Origin: Leptolyngbya sp. PCC 7375
GTDB lineage: Bacteria; Cyanobacteriota; Cyanobacteriia; Phormidesmidales; Phormidesmidaceae
Assembly (NCBI RefSeq): GCF_000316115.1
Contig: NZ_JH993797.1
Coordinates: 4,884,486-4,948,485 of the forward strand
Direction of reading: 5' to 3'
DNA length: 64,000 nt
In this document: positions 34,114 through 42,961 of the stretch, in pieces
How positions within the stretch are numbered: position 1 is the first letter of the stretch
Layout of the letters: every line of letters begins with the position of its first letter
Translations under genes and position numbers: made by a program
The notes under the pieces: model-generated
What the model was told of the DNA's origin: nothing
Database searches by the model: none
Seen by the model: only the letters and a program-made list of their open reading frames with translations

Positions 34114-34862
34114 GGCTGCACCATAATTCGGCACTGGCACATCAGCTGATCATCTTGCACCTGAAGTGACTGCAAATCAGTCTGTTCGCCTAAATTCCAA
34201 CAGAAATCTGTGAGGGCATCGCTGCGCACATGCTCTCCAGAAGGCAAGCGCCACTGGGCGGTGGTTAAGCGTAGGATATGGCCATGATCAACGTCTAGAG
34301 ATCCCCTCAGGCCAATTTCTGATTGCTCGTTACGCACAAGATGCAACATCAAATCTGTGTCCAGGGTTTGCAATTTTGATTGGTACTCAGAGAGCTGTGG
34401 ATCTTTGAGGGCGGCAATGTTGGCACCATAGTGAGTTGCTATTTCTGTAGCCACATCCTCTTTAGCCACAAGGGTTTGCCAGAAGTCCAGGAGACCATCC
34501 GCCAGAATCGATTCTGTGGCAGATGCTGCGAGCGCATCCATATCGAAGGCAACCTGCCCCTCAATGGGAAATTCCTGTTGCAGGCGTAAAGGCTTACCTC
34601 GTAGAACCTGACCAATATTGATCTTGATGTCAGTGGCTTGCACATTGACATGAGTAATCCGCACGCCCTGATATATCGTCTGCTGTGCCGATAGGGTAAT
34701 GCCAGGAATATAACCCGATAATACTTGCCGATCGGTGGCTTGAATTTCAAAGGCCAACTCCCCAATTTCATCGAGCTGCGTTTGCAGCCAAAATTTCACA
34801 GCCACAGGCAATACACGACTAATGAGACGGCTGCCTTTTGGTGCTGATGGGGCTTGGGTCAT
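34110..34862 (-). CDS. DUF2993 (LmeA-like) lipid-binding-type protein
   Basis: A 250-residue protein from ATG 34862 (MTQAPSAPKG). The pattern RVLPVAVKFWLQTQLDEIGELAFEIQATDRQVLSGYIPGI is typical of cyanobacterial DUF2993 proteins, whose fold resembles the phospholipid-binding mycobacterial LmeA. No clear signal peptide is present. The long in-frame extension to 35054 overlaps the operator-like intergenic repeats and is rejected. Confidence 0.7.
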   Translation of the reverse strand: MTQAPSAPKGSRLISRVLPVAVKFWLQTQLDEIGELAFEIQATDRQVLSGYIPGITLSAQQTIYQGVRITHVNVQATDIKINIGQVLRGKPLRLQQEFPIEGQVAFDMDALAASATESILADGLLDFWQTLVAKEDVATEIATHYGANIAALKDPQLSEYQSKLQTLDTDLMLHLVRNEQSEIGLRGSLDVDHGHILRLTTAQWRLPSGEHVRSDALTDFCWNLGEQTDLQSLQVQDDQLMCQCRIMVQP

Positions 34863-34997
34863 AGGACAGTGCTGAATAGTTCCGAACCAATCATTGCATA
34901 TCTGTCCATGACATATCTGCGACATATCTGCCGATTGCTGGGTTGCGATCGCACACCCCACGTTCATTTCAAGCCTCATGGGCAGACAATGATCCCC

Positions 34998-35074
34998 AAA
35001 TGTCATGAATTTATAACATTGCCTGTAAGTTAAGTGGTCGCATGGGATCAACAAATCATGAATTCATGACATTT
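34998..35074. promoter_or_regulatory. 14-bp inverted repeat and nested palindrome in divergent promoter region
   Basis: AAATGTCATGAATT (34998-35011) is perfectly complementary to 35061-35074. The right arm also sits within a perfect 14-bp palindrome TCATGAATTCATGA (35056-35069). Both lie between the divergent DUF2993 and DUF4912 genes and look like paired operator sites. Confidence 0.5.
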
Positions 35075-35115
35075 TATTTTCTGAAAACACTGAGTTCTCG
35101 ATGTGGACTTGATTT

Positions 35116-35145
35116 CGTGGGGATCATTTTGGTTGATCCCCACGA
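35116..35145 (+). promoter_or_regulatory. Leader hairpin upstream of DUF4912 gene
   Basis: CGTGGGGATC and GATCCCCACG form a 10-bp stem with a short loop, about 80 bp before the likely ATG. It could be a 5' UTR structure or attenuator. No T run follows. Confidence 0.4.
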
Positions 35146-35227
35146 GCTTTCCTGGCATGATGAATTCCAAGAGCGATCCCCGGTGGGAGATTTAGCTGTT
35201 TGTTCTGCAGTGCTGGAAGTCAAAGGT

Positions 35228-36436
35228 ATGGCCATGAACGGTACAAGGGTTCCATTAGAAGAAATGACGTTGCGGCAGCTGCGCCTGGTAGCAAGCGAGT
35301 ACGAGGTATCTCGCTACAGCCGTATGCGTAAAGTTGACTTAGTTAAAGCAATTCGTTCAGCGCAGGCGGCTCGTGGCGAGAGTGCACCTGTTCCCAAAGC
35401 GGCAGCGGTTGCAACTATCGAAGCGCCTGCTCCAGGCATGACCATGGAAGAGCTAGCTGTAGTGGATGATGGGTTTGGTGATTTGCCGGGTGGCTACGGT
35501 GAAAGTCGCATTGTATTAATGCCTCGCGACCCTCAGTGGGCCTATGCTTACTGGGATATTCCTGGTGTCTACAAAGAAGAAATGCGTCGTCAGGGCGGTG
35601 TGCGTCTAGCGATTCGTTTCTACGATGTGACTGACATTGATATCAACTCTGTTGCTCCCCACAGTCTTCAGCAGTATGAATGCGATGAGATGGCACGGGA
35701 ATGGTTCTTGCCTATACCCGTTAGCGATCGCGACTATATTGCTGAAATCGGCTATGTAGCTGCCGACGGTCGTTGGTTGTTGATGGCGCGCTCCGCACCC
35801 ATCCACGTTCCTCCTGTTTATCCCTCTGACTGGGTCGAAGACCACTTCGTTGCTGTTAACTGGGATGAAGATCTACGCGGCAAGACCGTGATGGCCCTGG
35901 TGCCCCCCAGCAAGAAAGCTGCTGGTGTGATGGATGCTGAAGGTAACCCCATTTACGATGAAATCTTTGCCAAGGCTCAGTCCATCGAAGCTCAGCGTAT
36001 TGCGGGTTCACTGTTTGGCTCCATGCATCAGGTCCCTGAGCAAGCCGTTAGCTCCTTTGTCTTCCCCTCTGGTGTGGGGATGTGGGCACTGCCAACGGCT
36101 TCTGGTATCAATATGTCGGGCGTTGGCTTCTCTGCTTCTGCCCCCCCGGTCCGTCCTCGCAAGTTCTGGTTGATTGCGGATGCTGAGCTAATTGTTTACG
36201 GTGCCACTGAGCCGGATGCAACCGTTACTATCGGTAGCCGTAAGATTGACCTGAAGCCCGACGGTACATTCCGCTTCCAGATGTCTTTCCAGGATGGTCT
36301 AATTGACTATCCCATCAAGGCTGTAGCGGCTGATGGTGAGCAAACTCGCTCCATCCATATGAAGTTCACCCGCGAGACTCCCGAGCGTAACACCAACACT
36401 AAGGCAGAAGCGGTTGAAGAATGGTTTGCGTTTTAG
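35228..36436 (+). CDS. DUF4912 protein with N-terminal SAP/Rho-N-like domain
   Basis: A 402-residue protein. The N-terminus (LEEMTLRQLRLVASEYEVSRYSRMRKVDLVKAIRSAQ) is a SAP/Rho N-terminal-type helix-extended-loop-helix motif, which often binds nucleic acid. A DUF4912 domain follows (SRIVLMPRDPQWAYAYWDIP ... ADGRWLLMARSAPIHVPP). The C-terminal part (ELIVYGATEPDATVTIGSRKIDLKPDGTFRFQ) looks like a beta-sandwich. Start is ATG 35228 or 35234; the frame extends to 35042 but the family begins here. Function unknown. Confidence 0.75.
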   Translation: MAMNGTRVPLEEMTLRQLRLVASEYEVSRYSRMRKVDLVKAIRSAQAARGESAPVPKAAAVATIEAPAPGMTMEELAVVDDGFGDLPGGYGESRIVLMPRDPQWAYAYWDIPGVYKEEMRRQGGVRLAIRFYDVTDIDINSVAPHSLQQYECDEMAREWFLPIPVSDRDYIAEIGYVAADGRWLLMARSAPIHVPPVYPSDWVEDHFVAVNWDEDLRGKTVMALVPPSKKAAGVMDAEGNPIYDEIFAKAQSIEAQRIAGSLFGSMHQVPEQAVSSFVFPSGVGMWALPTASGINMSGVGFSASAPPVRPRKFWLIADAELIVYGATEPDATVTIGSRKIDLKPDGTFRFQMSFQDGLIDYPIKAVAADGEQTRSIHMKFTRETPERNTNTKAEAVEEWFAF

Positions 36437-36494
36437 TCTAGTTAACGCAAATCGCTTGAGACCTGGAAGACTGCTTCCTTAACTCAAATTAGAT

Positions 36495-36526
36495 AGGAGG
36501 TGTGCGATCGCACACCTCCTTTTTTA
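36495..36526 (+). terminator. Intrinsic terminator built around a HIP1 octamer
   Basis: A perfect 26-bp palindrome at 36495-36520 (arms AGGAGGTGT / ACACCTCCT) is centred on GCGATCGC and followed by a T run. It ends the DUF4912 gene. Confidence 0.85.
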
Positions 36527-36620
36527 TTGTCGCGAGCTTTATTGTGCAAGGTTAGGCGCTAAGTTGCGTTATGGTGCCATAAAGAGGTCTGCCATGGCCG
36601 TTGTTTTTGTTCATAGATGA

Positions 36621-37208
36621 ATGACTCCCCAAGACATTACCCACCTGCTTCAGACACGCTTTGGTGATAGCGCCAGCAAAATGGATACGCCTGACGCTTG
36701 GCAGGTAGAAACCTCTGAAATGCGACTGCTAGTCCTTTTTACCAATAGCCAAACCTGGCTACGGCTCCTTGTCCCCATCGTCCCCATTGCCGAAGCTCAG
36801 CCTTTTTTAGGGGAGATTCTAGAGGCCAACTTTGAACAGACTCACATGGCTCACTACGCTAGCTATGACAACAATCTATGGGGGATATTTCGCCACAAGC
36901 TAGCCACCTTAGAAACGGAAACATTCATGTCGGCAATCGATCAATTGCTCGCCATGAAAGAAGCCGGAGTCAGTCCTTTCTTCAATACCCTGATCGAAAC
37001 TCGGGTACGCCAAATCATTCACGCGGCTAAATTACAGGGACAGTCCTTAGAAAATACCATGCAACTTATCAACCGTTTCTATGCAGAGGGCATCATGGGT
37101 GATATGAAAGACAGTGGCTATGGTGATCGGGCTTTAGCTGCATGGCAACGTCAGCTAGAGCGGTTGTGGTCAGAGGTTAATCCATCAGAATCTGCCAAAA
37201 ATGAGTGA
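36621..37208 (+). CDS. YbjN-like/chaperone-like hypothetical protein
   Basis: A 195-residue soluble protein. The first 120 residues (ITHLLQTRFGDSASKM...MRLLVLFTNSQTWLRLLVPIVP) have the alternating pattern of YbjN or type III secretion chaperone-like folds, followed by a helical tail. This is a weak family call. It overlaps the downstream DUF2358 gene by 8 bp, suggesting co-translation. Confidence 0.6.
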   Translation: MTPQDITHLLQTRFGDSASKMDTPDAWQVETSEMRLLVLFTNSQTWLRLLVPIVPIAEAQPFLGEILEANFEQTHMAHYASYDNNLWGIFRHKLATLETETFMSAIDQLLAMKEAGVSPFFNTLIETRVRQIIHAAKLQGQSLENTMQLINRFYAEGIMGDMKDSGYGDRALAAWQRQLERLWSEVNPSESAKNE

Positions 37209-37599
37209 GCCCATAGCCATGACGGTAATCGAGCAGATTAAAGCAGATTATGCCCGTTTTCCTGAGGCGCAAAGCTACCAAATCTATGCCAAGGATGTCT
37301 ATTTCAAAGACCCCATGAGTGAGTTTCAGGGCATAGAACGCTATCAGCGCATGATCGGGTTTATTGCACAGTGGTTCCGTAATATTGAGTTGGAACTGCA
37401 CAGGGTAGAACAGCCTCAGGCGAATACAGTTATCACTCGATGGACGCTGCACTTTACAGCGCCTACGCCCTGGCAACCCAGAATCTCTATTCCGGGTTGG
37501 AGTGAGCTACAAATTAATACAGAGGGGCTCATCTGTGCCCACATTGACTATTGGAATTGTTCACGGTGGGACGTATTCAAACAGCTATTCGCCCCATGA
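37201..37599 (+). CDS. DUF2358 (SnoaL/NTF2-like) protein
   Basis: A 132-residue protein with the DUF2358 pattern: VIEQIKADYARFPEAQSYQIYAKDVYFKDPMSEFQGIERYQRMIGF, then WFRNIELELHRVEQ and TRWTLHF. The fold is predicted to be NTF2-like. It begins within the end of the preceding gene; ATG 37219 (MTVIEQIK) is an alternative start. No catalytic role known. The family is widespread in cyanobacteria and plants. Confidence 0.75.
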   Translation: MSEPIAMTVIEQIKADYARFPEAQSYQIYAKDVYFKDPMSEFQGIERYQRMIGFIAQWFRNIELELHRVEQPQANTVITRWTLHFTAPTPWQPRISIPGWSELQINTEGLICAHIDYWNCSRWDVFKQLFAP

Positions 37600-37623
37600 A
37601 ATCTCCTATCTCAGTACCTTGCC

Positions 37624-38385
37624 ATGACCAGTCTCAACCCAACGGAACGATTTTCAGATCGAGTGGCAGACTACATTAAGTATCGCCCCGACTATCCAGA
37701 AGCTCTTTTTGCCCAATTAAAAGAACAGTTTGGTCTCTCAGCATCTCATGTTGTGGCAGACATAGGCTCAGGTACAGGTTTGCTAACAAAACACTTTTTA
37801 GACAATGGCCATCGGGTGTATGGAGTAGAACCCAATACCAATATGCGTCTTGCCGCAGAAAGTATTTTGAAAGCATATCCTAGGTTTACCAGCATTAATG
37901 GCCAAGCTGAAGCCACCACTCTTCCCGATGCTTCTGTCGATTGGGTGGTGGCTGGTCAGGCTTTTCATTGGTTTGATCTAGAAAAAACACCCGGAGAATT
38001 TGAACGCATTCTGAAACCAGGCGGTCATGTTGCTGTGATTTGGAATGTTTGTCTAGAGAGTGATCCGTTTCAGCAAGCCTATGAAGAGTTTTTGCTAACC
38101 CACTGTATTGAGTACAAACAAGTTAACCACCGTCGTCTAACATCTGAAACGTTAGCGGATATTTTAGCCCCACGCTCTATGGAAATGGCCGCCTTTGAAA
38201 ATTCTCAAATATTTGACTATGAAGGATTGAAAGGTCGCCTGTTATCGTGCTCCTATGCCCCAAAAGCAGATGCGTCTAACTATGACATGATGCTGACTGA
38301 GCTGAGAAACCTCTTCAATCGCTATAGCCAACAACGAGAACTTGTGTTTCGCTACCAAACCAAACTCTACTACTTTGGCACGTAG
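37624..38385 (+). CDS. Class I SAM-dependent methyltransferase
   Basis: A 253-residue methyltransferase. Motif I is VVADIGSGTGLLTKHFL, followed by the acidic VEPN after strand 2, the motif AEATTLPDASVDWVVAGQAFHWFD and FERILKPGGHVAVIW. This arrangement is typical of small-molecule type 11 methyltransferases. It follows the DUF2358 gene by 24 bp, so the three genes from 36621 may form an operon. Substrate unknown. Confidence 0.82.
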   Translation: MTSLNPTERFSDRVADYIKYRPDYPEALFAQLKEQFGLSASHVVADIGSGTGLLTKHFLDNGHRVYGVEPNTNMRLAAESILKAYPRFTSINGQAEATTLPDASVDWVVAGQAFHWFDLEKTPGEFERILKPGGHVAVIWNVCLESDPFQQAYEEFLLTHCIEYKQVNHRRLTSETLADILAPRSMEMAAFENSQIFDYEGLKGRLLSCSYAPKADASNYDMMLTELRNLFNRYSQQRELVFRYQTKLYYFGT

Positions 38386-38421
38386 CCTTGCTAATCAAGC
38401 AGCGGCATCAATATTAACTCA

Positions 38422-38458
38422 ATGGCCCTGATATCTTCTCAGAAGATATCAGGGCCAT
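38422..38458. terminator. Bidirectional hairpin terminator
   Basis: An 18-bp perfect stem, ATGGCCCTGATATCTTCT (38422-38439) with its complement at 38441-38458, lies between the convergent methyltransferase and ArsA genes and can serve both. Confidence 0.7.
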
Positions 38459-38483
38459 CAGATGCTTCGATTTTGCAACCGTC

Positions 38484-39659
38484 TTAAGCGGCAAACTTGA
38501 TTTTTAAATAATCGTCTTCCATCTTGGCACCAGCAGGTTGTAATGCAGCTAAAGCCTGGGGTAAGACCAAATTACGGCGGTGGTTACCAATACGAATATT
38601 CAATTCATCAGCACTTTTACTGAGTTCAATTTGGCTCTTAGGAATACCTGGTAGATAAACTTCCAGACTATAATTATCCTGCTCTTGAACTACCCGTAAT
38701 GTAGTCTCCTTATAATATACCTGGGTGGGATCTTCATCGCCGTAAATTATCTCTTTGAGACGCTCTAGAGCTTCAATGCCACACATCTCTTCAGAGAATA
38801 GGGGGACTTCTTTCACAGGCAAGGGACGGAAGTCATCATGAATCTCTTGCCGATAAATTTGCTGATTCTCTTTCCAACGCTGAAAGAACGGATCAGTAAC
38901 CGTCTCTGGAATGATTCGATTGGCCACCACCATGTCGGTGCCCACATTGTAGAGGCTGAGATATGCATGGGCACGAAGAGATTCTTTGATAACCATCTTT
39001 TCAGGGTTGGTTACCAGGCGTACGGATGTGGTAGTTGTATCGGTGAGGACCTTCTCCAGCTCGACTAGCTGCTCGTAGAATTCATACGGTGCATCCATCA
39101 CCTCAGTAGTCGGCAAAGAGAACCCGGCAACGGGGCGGAAGATAGGCTCCACAATCGGCCTTAGGGCTGCAGATACGGCCTGAAAAGGCTTATATAGCTT
39201 ACGCATATACCAGCCTGCAACCTCTGGCAAACTCAACAAGCGCAGTGCGGTACCGGTGGGAGCTGAGTCAATGATCAGCACATCGTACTCACCTTCATCA
39301 TAATGACGTTTCATGCGCACCAGACTAAAGATTTCATCCATTCCTGGCAGAATCGCCAGCTCTTCAGCTTCTACCCCTTCTAGACCACGGGCCTGCAGCA
39401 CCTGAGTGATGTAGCGCTTGACCGCACCCCAATTACCTTCGAGTTCACGCAGGGCATCCAGCTCTGCACCCCAGAGATTGGGCTTGACCTCACGCGGTGT
39501 ATGCTCCAACTCCATATCAAAGCTATCTGCTAAAGAGTGTGCTGGATCAGTACTGAGCACTAAAGTCTTGTAGCCAAGTTCTGCACAGCGTAACCCCGTC
39601 GCCGCTGCCACCGACGTTTTACCCACGCCGCCTTTTCCAGTCATCAGGAGTACGCGCAT
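38484..39659 (-). CDS. ArsA/GET3-family ATPase with C-terminal HSP20-like domain
   Basis: A 391-residue P-loop ATPase of the deviant Walker A type (MTGKGGVGKTS, residues 7-16), with the A-loop/switch STDPAHSLADSF and DSAPTGTALRLLSLP. The C-terminal 75 residues (YSLEVYLPGIPKSQIELSKSADELNIRIGNHRR) form an alpha-crystallin-like domain usual in cyanobacterial ArsA homologues. The zinc-binding CxxC of eukaryotic GET3 is absent. No arsenite genes are near, so a chaperone or targeting role is more likely than arsenite export. Confidence 0.87.
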   Translation of the reverse strand: MRVLLMTGKGGVGKTSVAAATGLRCAELGYKTLVLSTDPAHSLADSFDMELEHTPREVKPNLWGAELDALRELEGNWGAVKRYITQVLQARGLEGVEAEELAILPGMDEIFSLVRMKRHYDEGEYDVLIIDSAPTGTALRLLSLPEVAGWYMRKLYKPFQAVSAALRPIVEPIFRPVAGFSLPTTEVMDAPYEFYEQLVELEKVLTDTTTTSVRLVTNPEKMVIKESLRAHAYLSLYNVGTDMVVANRIIPETVTDPFFQRWKENQQIYRQEIHDDFRPLPVKEVPLFSEEMCGIEALERLKEIIYGDEDPTQVYYKETTLRVVQEQDNYSLEVYLPGIPKSQIELSKSADELNIRIGNHRRNLVLPQALAALQPAGAKMEDDYLKIKFAA

Positions 39660-40087
39660 ACCTACCTTAGAAACGTTTACATTGTTTTACTTTAACGACT
39701 TTTCGCCGCTTCCGGCAGAAGTCTTTAGACTGCATTATGAAATCCTATGGGTTATGCAGCCCAATGGCCAATTTTAAAGATAGCTAAGCAACTCGTACCC
39801 TCCATCAGTAACAGCAAAGCATCTGTGCTTAGCTGCTGCATCACTAGTACGACGTTTAGAAAAAACATGGCAGAACGTTGGCTCAATCGATAGCCTTGCA
39901 CTGCTGAGGGAACCCTGAAGAGGATGACGGCCCATCGTCTGTGATGACGCCATCGTCTGCGATGACGGCCCATCGTCTGCGATGACGGCCTCCAGCGTCT
40001 GCCATAACTGCCATTTCTCGGGCCTCCAGCGCCAGCAATGGACCGCATCAATCTGTTCAGTCGGCTTCTACCTATGGAGGATTTGTC
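39660..40087. other. 428-bp intergenic region with tandem repeats
   Basis: Between divergent ArsA and the secreted-protein gene. Apart from the tandem array at 39923-40002 and a ribosome-binding site (TGGAGGATTTGTC) before 40088, no gene or RNA is recognised. Confidence 0.45.
39923..40002. repeat. Short tandem repeat array, about 20 bp x 4
   Basis: Four successive units start with GATGACG and end CGTCTG: 39923-39942, 39943-39960 (18 bp), 39961-39980 and 39981-40002 (diverged). No spacers separate them, so this is not a CRISPR. Each unit has GATG and CATC segments that can pair. Confidence 0.8.
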
Positions 40088-40495
40088 ATGCTTAAAAACT
40101 TACTTTTTCTAAGCTCTGCTTTGGTGGTCGCGATCGCGACTCCAGCTGTCCAAGCAGCTGACTGTGTCTACCGATGCGGCTCTAATGAAATCCAATTTGC
40201 CCCTGGCCAGGCAGTAACACTGCAAGTCGTCAACCGTACCGGGGGGCGCGTTAGCCTTGAACGTGTTTTGGATTTTGAACCCTACGGCATGTGGCCCGAT
40301 CAGACCATCACTATTGATGCCCAGATTGGCATAGGCGATTTATCAGTTGTATTTTGGGAAGCGGCCCAGCGCCCGATTGAAGTAAGGCTGCATCGCCCAG
40401 AAGCAGATACCCTACAAATTGAATTGTTACCCAGCGGTGCAGTTAATGACAGTGCTGTACACATTGTTAACGACGGACGCGTGATGATTTATTAA
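40088..40495 (+). CDS. Small secreted beta-rich protein
   Basis: A 135-residue protein with a signal peptide (MLKNLLFLSSALVVAIATPAVQA, cleavage before ADC). The mature 112 residues contain two cysteines close together (DCVYRCGS) and alternating hydrophobic strands (VTLQVVNRTGGRVSLERVLDF, TLQIELLPSG). A good ribosome-binding site precedes the ATG. Predicted periplasmic; no family recognised. Confidence 0.65.
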   Translation: MLKNLLFLSSALVVAIATPAVQAADCVYRCGSNEIQFAPGQAVTLQVVNRTGGRVSLERVLDFEPYGMWPDQTITIDAQIGIGDLSVVFWEAAQRPIEVRLHRPEADTLQIELLPSGAVNDSAVHIVNDGRVMIY

Positions 40496-40581
40496 ACGAT
40501 ATAGTACATTTGTTGCCGTTGCTGATTTATACACTTAAAAATTAGCAGCCATCATTTGTCTTTATCGTTGGTTGAGTTGTC

Positions 40582-41739
40582 ATGGCAATCATTTCTTCCA
40601 AGCAGCCGGAATCAAATAAGCCAGACGATCAGCCACAGAAAGCTCAGTCAAAACCAGCACCACCGGCTGCCCCGGCTCAAAAAAACCAGCTTTTGGAAAC
40701 CTCAGCTCGCCCCGATGAGGTGAGTCGTAATGAAGATGGCATCCGACCTCAAAGTTTGGATGATTACATTGGCCAAAAAGCGCTGAAAGAAGTCCTACAA
40801 ATTGCGATTCAAGCCGCACAATCCCGTAAGGAACCTTTAGATCATCTGTTGCTTTACGGACCGCCGGGTCTGGGCAAAACCACCATGGCCCTGATTCTGG
40901 CCCAGGAAATGAAGGTGGATTGCAAAATCACAACGGCTCCAGCCCTAGAGCGCCCTCGCGATATTGCGGGTCTATTGGTCAATGCAAAAGCCGGAGATAT
41001 CTTATTTATTGACGAAATCCATCGGCTGTCGCGGGTGACCGAAGAAATTTTGTACCCAGCCATGGAAGATGCCCGTTTGGATATCACCATTGGTAAGGGG
41101 CAAAGTGCCAGAACCCGCAGTATTCCGCTACAGCCCTTTACTCTCGTAGGTGCTACTACCAAAGTGGGTGCCCTGACATCGCCTCTGCGGGACCGGTTTG
41201 GTTTGATCCAGCGGCTGCGGTTCTATGAATTAGATGAGCTAACCAGCATCATTCTGCGTACAGCCACCGTGCTCAAAACCGATATTGAAGAATCGGGAGC
41301 AATGGAAATTGCCCGGCGGGCGCGGGGCACACCGCGTATTGCTAACCGATTACTGAAGCGGGTGCGGGACTATGTGCAAGTCAAAGCGTCAGGGCCGATC
41401 ACCGAGAAAATTGCTGGGGAAGCGTTAGAGCTGTTTAATGTGGATCCCTGCGGTCTCGATTGGACTGACCGACGGTTGTTATCGGTGATGATTGAAAACT
41501 TTAACGGCGGCCCAGTGGGTTTGGACACTATGGCTGCGGCCACTGGCGAAGATGCCCAAACTATTGAAGAGGTCTACGAACCCTATCTGTTACAGATTGG
41601 CTATTTGCAACGCACACCGCGAGGTCGGATTGCCACCCCAGCTGCTTGGAAACACTTAGGCTACGACATACCCGAGCGACCTATTTTAATAACATCCACT
41701 CAGATTGATAGTGACAACGATCAACTATCTCTCATGTAA
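40582..41739 (+). CDS. ruvB: Holliday junction branch migration ATPase RuvB
   Basis: A 385-residue AAA+ motor that, with RuvA, drives branch migration in recombination. After a Pro/Gln-rich N-terminal extension of about 45 residues come Walker A YGPPGLGKTT (92-101), Walker B LFIDEIHRLS, sensor 1 LVGATTKVGALTSPLRDRF, the Arg-finger region, and the C-terminal winged helix EVYEPYLLQIGYLQRTPRGR. The N-terminal extension is longer than in E. coli and is usual in cyanobacteria. Confidence 0.95.
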   Translation: MAIISSKQPESNKPDDQPQKAQSKPAPPAAPAQKNQLLETSARPDEVSRNEDGIRPQSLDDYIGQKALKEVLQIAIQAAQSRKEPLDHLLLYGPPGLGKTTMALILAQEMKVDCKITTAPALERPRDIAGLLVNAKAGDILFIDEIHRLSRVTEEILYPAMEDARLDITIGKGQSARTRSIPLQPFTLVGATTKVGALTSPLRDRFGLIQRLRFYELDELTSIILRTATVLKTDIEESGAMEIARRARGTPRIANRLLKRVRDYVQVKASGPITEKIAGEALELFNVDPCGLDWTDRRLLSVMIENFNGGPVGLDTMAAATGEDAQTIEEVYEPYLLQIGYLQRTPRGRIATPAAWKHLGYDIPERPILITSTQIDSDNDQLSLM

Positions 41740-41774
41740 TACAACATGAGAGATAGAGACACAGATTCTATCCT

Positions 41775-42038
41775 TTACACGCCAAGCGCCCAATCCTCCA
41801 ATCGTAATCCTTCAACTCGGTCAAATTCACGAGTATTATGAGTCACTAGTGTTAAGCCATTAACCATTGCAATTGCCGCAATCTGCAAATCATATGCCCC
41901 AATAGGTGTTCCTACACTTTTAACCCCCGAACAAACTGCCATTTCATTCAAGGGTGTTGCTAGCAAACGATCTCGCACCTTAGTAGAACGTCCATTCAAA
42001 TACACTACGCAGACGTTTGTATCCAACAGGTAGTGCAT
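41775..42038 (-). pseudogene. VapC-like PIN toxin with internal in-frame deletion
   Basis: An 87-residue frame that starts like a normal VapC (MHYLLDTNVCVVYLNGRSTKVRDRLLATP) and ends like one (VGTPIGAYDLQIAAIAMVNGL and VTHNTREFDRVEGLRLEDW). Typical members are about 130 residues; the middle helical segment of about 45 residues, carrying the conserved acidic AE-type residue, is missing between CSGVKS and VGTPIG. First and last acidic residues remain, so it is probably inactive. The reading frame itself is open. Confidence 0.65.
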
Positions 42039-42275
42039 TCCTCATCAAAAGCTCCAGTTAGATCATCATCAAGAGTCTCTGAAACACCCTGGGCATCAAG
42101 ACTAATTGGATCATTACTCTGACGCTCTCCATGCTGGATGACTCCAAATTTATAAACTGAATCTTCTTTTATTCTCGCAAGATCCTTTATAATTTTGCAT
42201 AGCAGCTATGGCTCAACACATCTTTGCCTGACGGTTACCTGATAAGATCGGCAGGTTATAAACTTTGACACAACC

Positions 42276-42914
42276 TTGGGTGTAGAACTTCGTAGCTACG
42301 TATATATTGACAACTTGCAACCTCAACACGCTGCCTATATGGGCAGCGTTTCCATTGGCTTTTTGCCACTTCCGGGTGATGCTTCTCTGTGGATTGAGAT
42401 TTCGCCAGGGATTGAGATTAATCGTATTACTGACGTTGCCTTAAAGTCGGCTGTAGTTACCCCTGGTGTACAGATTGTTGAACGTTTATACGGTCTATTA
42501 GAAATTCACTCCGGCAGCCAAGGTGAAGTGAAAGCAGCTGGGCAAGCGATTTTAGATGTGCTTGGGGTGAAAATGCGCGATCGCTTAAAACCACGTATGG
42601 TGTCTAGCCAGGTCATCCGTAACTTGGACCCGCACCATGTGCAGCTGATCAACCGCACCCGACGCGGCAATATGATTCTGGCTGGGCAAACCCTATACGT
42701 CATGGAAGTGGAACCTGCAGCTTACGCCTCCTTAGCTGCCAATGAAGCCGAAAAAGCCGCCCAGATCAACATCCTGCAAATTTCCTCCATCGGTAGCTTT
42801 GGCCGCCTATACCTGGGGGGTGCAGAACGGGATATTTTGGCCGCTGCACGGGCAGTTGAATCAACTTTGGAAAATGTACCGGGTCGCGATCGCAATACCC
42901 TAAAACTCGAATAA
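42276..42914 (+). CDS. ccmP: Carboxysome shell protein CcmP (tandem BMC-domain)
   Basis: A 212-residue double-BMC (BMC-T) protein. The opening MGVELRSYVYIDNLQPQHAAYMGSVSIGFLPLPGDASLWIEISPGIEINRITDVALK and the later SSQVIRNLDPHHVQLINRTRRGNMILAGQTLYVMEVEPAAYA and GSFGRLYLGGAERDILAA match cyanobacterial CcmP, which forms stacked trimers with a gated pore for larger metabolites. The start is TTG at 42276; the family N-terminus begins exactly there. As in other cyanobacteria it is a satellite gene, away from the main ccm cluster. Confidence 0.92.
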   Translation: MGVELRSYVYIDNLQPQHAAYMGSVSIGFLPLPGDASLWIEISPGIEINRITDVALKSAVVTPGVQIVERLYGLLEIHSGSQGEVKAAGQAILDVLGVKMRDRLKPRMVSSQVIRNLDPHHVQLINRTRRGNMILAGQTLYVMEVEPAAYASLAANEAEKAAQINILQISSIGSFGRLYLGGAERDILAAARAVESTLENVPGRDRNTLKLE

Positions 42915-42961
42915 CCGATAACCCATAACTCCAATCACAAAAAAGAAATCACAAAAAAGAA

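Noticed and set aside
34863..35054. N-terminal extension of the DUF2993 protein
   Set aside because: It overlaps the operator-like inverted repeats and lacks family similarity.
39923..40002. Possible CRISPR array
   Set aside because: Units are contiguous without spacers and vary in length; no cas genes nearby.
42010..42200. Minus-strand frame KIIKDLARIKEDSVYKFG... upstream of the VapC remnant
   Set aside because: It reads like protein and overlaps the toxin start, but has an in-frame TAG upstream and no start codon; too weak to list as a gene, kept as possible antitoxin remnant.
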